Below the pieces are notes generated by a model. The model did no database searches. It was not told where the DNA came from and saw nothing but the letters and a program-made list of their open reading frames with translations. DNA of 64,000 bases, from the NCBI GenBank assembly GCA_024236175.1, contig JACKKY010000001.1:1364001-1428000 (forward strand), in the 5' to 3' direction. A program made the position numbers and the translations under genes. Shown piece after piece: positions 61,570 through 64,000 of this stretch (position 1 is its first letter; the number at the start of each line of letters is the position of its first letter). This stretch comes from Novosphingobium sp. (GTDB lineage Bacteria > Pseudomonadota > Alphaproteobacteria > Sphingomonadales > Sphingomonadaceae).

Positions 61570-61631
61570 CGCCTACTACTTTCAGAATCCTTCTATAAAA
61601 ATCTTTATTATTTTGGATTGAACCCATCCCG

Positions 61632-62657
61632 ATGCCCGGCCTCCTGCTCCGTACCCTGCGTGGCGAAAATCTCTCCGAACGTCCGATCTGGCTTATGCGC
61701 CAGGCAGGGCGTTACCTGCCGGAATATCGCGCCTTGCGTGCGGATAAAGGCAGCTTCTTGGCGCTTGTCTATGACAGTGACGCCGCAGCGGAGATCACGC
61801 TCCAGCCGATCCGCCGCTTCGGCTTCGACGGCGCGATCCTGTTCTCCGACATTCTGATCGTTCCCCATGCGATGGGTCAGGACCTGCAGTTCCTCGAAGG
61901 GGAGGGGCCGAGCCTTTCTCCCAGGCTGATCGACGCTTCGCTTGAGAGCCTGAGTGCGGTGCCGGAACGGTTGACCCCGATTTACGAGACGGTCGCCAAG
62001 GTCAAGGCAGGCCTCGGCAGCGGCCGGACCTTGCTCGGCTTTGCCGGCAGCCCCTGGACCGTCGCGACGTATATGGTCGCGGGCAAGGGCAGCCGGGACC
62101 AGCATGAGACGCGCGCACTGGCCTATCGCGATCCTGCCGGTTTCCAGGCAATCATCGATGCCATAACCGGGGTCACGATCGACTATCTTGCCGGCCAGAT
62201 CGCGGCCGGTGCGGAAGCGGTCCAGCTCTTCGACAGCTGGGCGGGCAGCCTGGCCCCTGCCGAATTCGAACGCTGGGTGATTGCGCCCAACGCGGCGATC
62301 GTTGCGTCGCTCCACAAGCGGTTTCCCGAATTGCCGGTGATCGGTTTTCCCAAAGGCGCCGGCGAGAAACTGCCCGCTTACGCCGGTGAGACCTGTGTCG
62401 ATGCGGTCGGCCTTGACGAAACCATCGATCCCGCCTGGGCGGCGCGCGCTCTGCCGGAAGGCCTGCCGGTCCAGGGCAATCTTGATCCGCTGCTGCTGCT
62501 GTCCGGCGGCACGGAGCTCGAGCGGCAGGCCTTGCATATCCTCGATTGTCTTGCGGGCCGGCCGCACGTCTTCAACCTGGGGCATGGGATCGGCCAGCAC
62601 ACGCCTGTCGAACATGTCGAACAGCTTCTGGCAGTGATCCGCGGCTGGCGAGGTTAG
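61632..62657 (+). CDS. hemE: Uroporphyrinogen decarboxylase
   Basis: A 341-residue heme-pathway enzyme with RPIWLMRQAGRYLPEYR (substrate-binding arginines), FGFDGAILFSDIL, GFAGSPWTVATYMV, and FDSWAGSLAP. It decarboxylates uroporphyrinogen III to coproporphyrinogen III. It is the first gene right of the probable origin. Confidence 0.96.
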   Translation: MPGLLLRTLRGENLSERPIWLMRQAGRYLPEYRALRADKGSFLALVYDSDAAAEITLQPIRRFGFDGAILFSDILIVPHAMGQDLQFLEGEGPSLSPRLIDASLESLSAVPERLTPIYETVAKVKAGLGSGRTLLGFAGSPWTVATYMVAGKGSRDQHETRALAYRDPAGFQAIIDAITGVTIDYLAGQIAAGAEAVQLFDSWAGSLAPAEFERWVIAPNAAIVASLHKRFPELPVIGFPKGAGEKLPAYAGETCVDAVGLDETIDPAWAARALPEGLPVQGNLDPLLLLSGGTELERQALHILDCLAGRPHVFNLGHGIGQHTPVEHVEQLLAVIRGWRG

Positions 62658-62680
62658 CGGGGAACGATTATGTTGGGCAC

Positions 62681-63124
62681 ATGCAACAGGTGCTGGAAAT
62701 GACGTATCTCTGGCTCAAGGCTGGCCACATCATCTTCGTGATCTTCTGGATGGCAGGGCTTTTCATGCTGCCCCGCTATTTCGTCTATCATCAGGAAGCG
62801 GCTCCGGATTCTCCAGAGAACGAGGTCTGGCTCGACCGTGAGAGCAAGCTGCTCAAGATCATCCTCTGGCCTTCGCTGCTCATCACCTGGATTCTCGGCC
62901 TGGCGTTGGCGATGGAGAGCGGTGCGTTCAGCCAGGGCTGGTTCCATGCCAAGCTTGCGCTTGTTCTGGCGCTTTCGGCATACCATGTGTGGCTGGCGAG
63001 CTATGCGGCTGCGCTGAGGCGCGGCGAACGCAAGCTTTCCGGCAAGCAGCTGCGCATGCTCAACGAAGTACCCGGCGTTGTTGCTGCACTGGTCGTCGTG
63101 CTGGTGGTCGTTCGACCGTTCTGA
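62681..63124 (+). CDS. hemJ: Protoporphyrinogen oxidase HemJ
   Basis: A 147-residue membrane protein with four helices. The conserved histidine near the start (WLKAGHIIFVIFWMAGLFMLPR, H16) and the KLALVLALSAYHVWL segment fit HemJ, which oxidises protoporphyrinogen IX to protoporphyrin. It follows hemE by 23 bases, giving two heme steps in one transcript. Confidence 0.9.
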   Translation: MQQVLEMTYLWLKAGHIIFVIFWMAGLFMLPRYFVYHQEAAPDSPENEVWLDRESKLLKIILWPSLLITWILGLALAMESGAFSQGWFHAKLALVLALSAYHVWLASYAAALRRGERKLSGKQLRMLNEVPGVVAALVVVLVVVRPF

Positions 63125-63264
63125 CTCGTTGACTGTAGGCGCGCATGCGCTTATCGGCGAAATTATTCCGGTAACCAACCTGCGCGTCCTGCGCGGAACG
63201 ATCCGCTTTCCCAAAGCCCGATGATCAGCCGGCCTATCCAGACTCCATTCGGAATCCACAGACA

Positions 63265-64000
63265 ATGCATCTTAAAGAACTCAAGAAGAAAACTTCGGCC
63301 GAACTGGTCGAAATGGCCGAGGAATTCGGCGTCGAAGGCGCTTCGACCATGCGCCGGCAGGACCTCATGTTCGCGATCCTCAAGGAAGTCGCCGACGATG
63401 GCGAGGAGATCATGGGGCTTGGCACGATCGAGGTGCTTCCCGACGGTTTCGGTTTCCTGCGCTCGCCCGAGGCCAATTACCTTGCCGGCCCCGACGATAT
63501 CTACGTCTCGCCCAACCAGGTCCGCAAATGGGGCTTGCGCACCGGCGATACGGTTGAAGGCGAAGTCCGGGCGCCGAAGGACGGCGAGCGCTATTTTGCG
63601 ATCACCAAGCTCACCAGCGTCAATTTCGATGAGCCCGACGTCGTCCGCCATCGCGTCAATTTCGACAATCTCACGCCGCTCTATCCCGATGAGCGCCTGC
63701 GGCTCGATACGCTCGATCCGACGGTCAAGGACAAGTCGGCCCGGGTGATCGATCTGATAAGCCCGCAGGGCAAGGGGCAGCGCGCCCTGATCGTGGCGCC
63801 GCCACGCACCGGCAAGACCGTGCTCCTGCAGAATATCGCCAAGGCCATCACCGACAACCATCCCGAAGTGTTCCTCATCGTGCTGCTGATCGACGAGCGG
63901 CCGGAGGAAGTCACCGACATGCAGCGTTCGGTGAACGGGGAAGTGATCTCCTCGACCTTCGATGAACCGGCAAGCCGCCACGTGCAGGTTGCCGAGATGG
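63265..64000 (+). CDS. rho: Transcription termination factor Rho (N-terminal part)
   Basis: The first 245 residues are in the window and the frame runs open off the right edge. The N-terminal helical domain (HLKELKKKTSAELVEMAEEFG), the cold-shock-like RNA-binding domain (VLPDGFGFLRSPEANYLAGPDDIYVSPNQ), and the ATPase core with Walker A APPRTGKT (178-185) and Walker B VFLIVLLIDERPEEV are all in order. It is the hexameric RNA helicase that ends transcription. The hemE-hemJ-rho order is common beside alphaproteobacterial origins. Confidence 0.96.
   Translation, partial: MHLKELKKKTSAELVEMAEEFGVEGASTMRRQDLMFAILKEVADDGEEIMGLGTIEVLPDGFGFLRSPEANYLAGPDDIYVSPNQVRKWGLRTGDTVEGEVRAPKDGERYFAITKLTSVNFDEPDVVRHRVNFDNLTPLYPDERLRLDTLDPTVKDKSARVIDLISPQGKGQRALIVAPPRTGKTVLLQNIAKAITDNHPEVFLIVLLIDERPEEVTDMQRSVNGEVISSTFDEPASRHVQVAEM

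Larger units (their letters stand above)
61315..61631. other. Probable chromosomal replication origin (oriC)
   Basis: This 317-base gene-free gap separates divergent ppsR and hemE, the position of the origin in Caulobacter and Rickettsia. It holds one exact DnaA box (TTATCCACA, 61561-61569), two one-mismatch boxes (61423-61431 plus; 61455-61463 minus), and a 45-base AT-rich stretch (about 61575-61620, with CTATAAAAATCTTTATTATTTTGG) that could be the unwinding element. No CtrA-type TTAA-N7-TTAA site was found. Position plus boxes make a good case; function is inferred. Confidence 0.75.

Overview
High-GC alphaproteobacterial chromosome, most likely a member of the Sphingomonadales. I infer this from gene content and order: hemE next to a ppsR/maf/aroE/coaE/dnaQ block as at alphaproteobacterial chromosome origins, PopZ-type and PAS_5 proteins, a fused ThiS-ThiG, MmcB behind a GTTC-N7-GTTC LexA box, and a LytS/LytTR pair. 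No CRISPR array, prophage, IS element or rRNA was seen. There is one tRNA gene.

Layout. 1-780: a compositionally different edge with the N-terminus of a protealysin-like M4 peptidase (minus strand, cut by the window), next to tRNA-Arg(CCG). 0.9-18 kb: transporters, SOS-type mmcB, a DEAD-box helicase, a sterol-desaturase-like enzyme, an M48 protease, a DsbA-like protein, a LytS/LytTR two-component pair, nadC, RNase T2, tadA, rpmB. 18-27 kb: xseA and purD (start codons overlapping head to head), a PIG-L deacetylase, Rieske oxygenase module 1, an adenosine kinase-like enzyme. 27.3-33.3 kb: an eight-gene SUF iron-sulfur assembly operon (rrf2, sufB, DUF559, sufC, sufD, sufS, DUF59, sufA; minus strand), mostly with overlapping start and stop codons. 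33.5-44 kb: pyrD, ggt, an acyl-CoA ligase, Rieske oxygenase module 2, thiSG, MerC, ctaA, cutA. 44.4-54.8 kb: rplM-rpsI, a phosphoesterase next to a frameshifted lipid kinase gene, fumarase, tolC, a PopZ-like gene, an A-type Fe-S carrier, exonuclease III. 55-61.3 kb, minus strand: hpf-ptsN and the dnaQ-coaE-aroE-maf-ppsR series. 61.3-61.6 kb: a DnaA-box-bearing, partly AT-rich gap that is probably the chromosomal origin. After it hemE, hemJ and the start of rho, plus strand.

The most noteworthy system is a duplicated two-gene module: a Rieske oxygenase alpha subunit followed, with a 4-base ATGA overlap, by a ~112-115-residue helical protein of unknown function. The two copies lie 14 kb apart on opposite strands. 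Both have the identical 13-base sequence GACACATGTGTTG upstream in the same orientation, which suggests one regulator for both. Neither copy has a reductase, ferredoxin or classical beta-subunit gene beside it.
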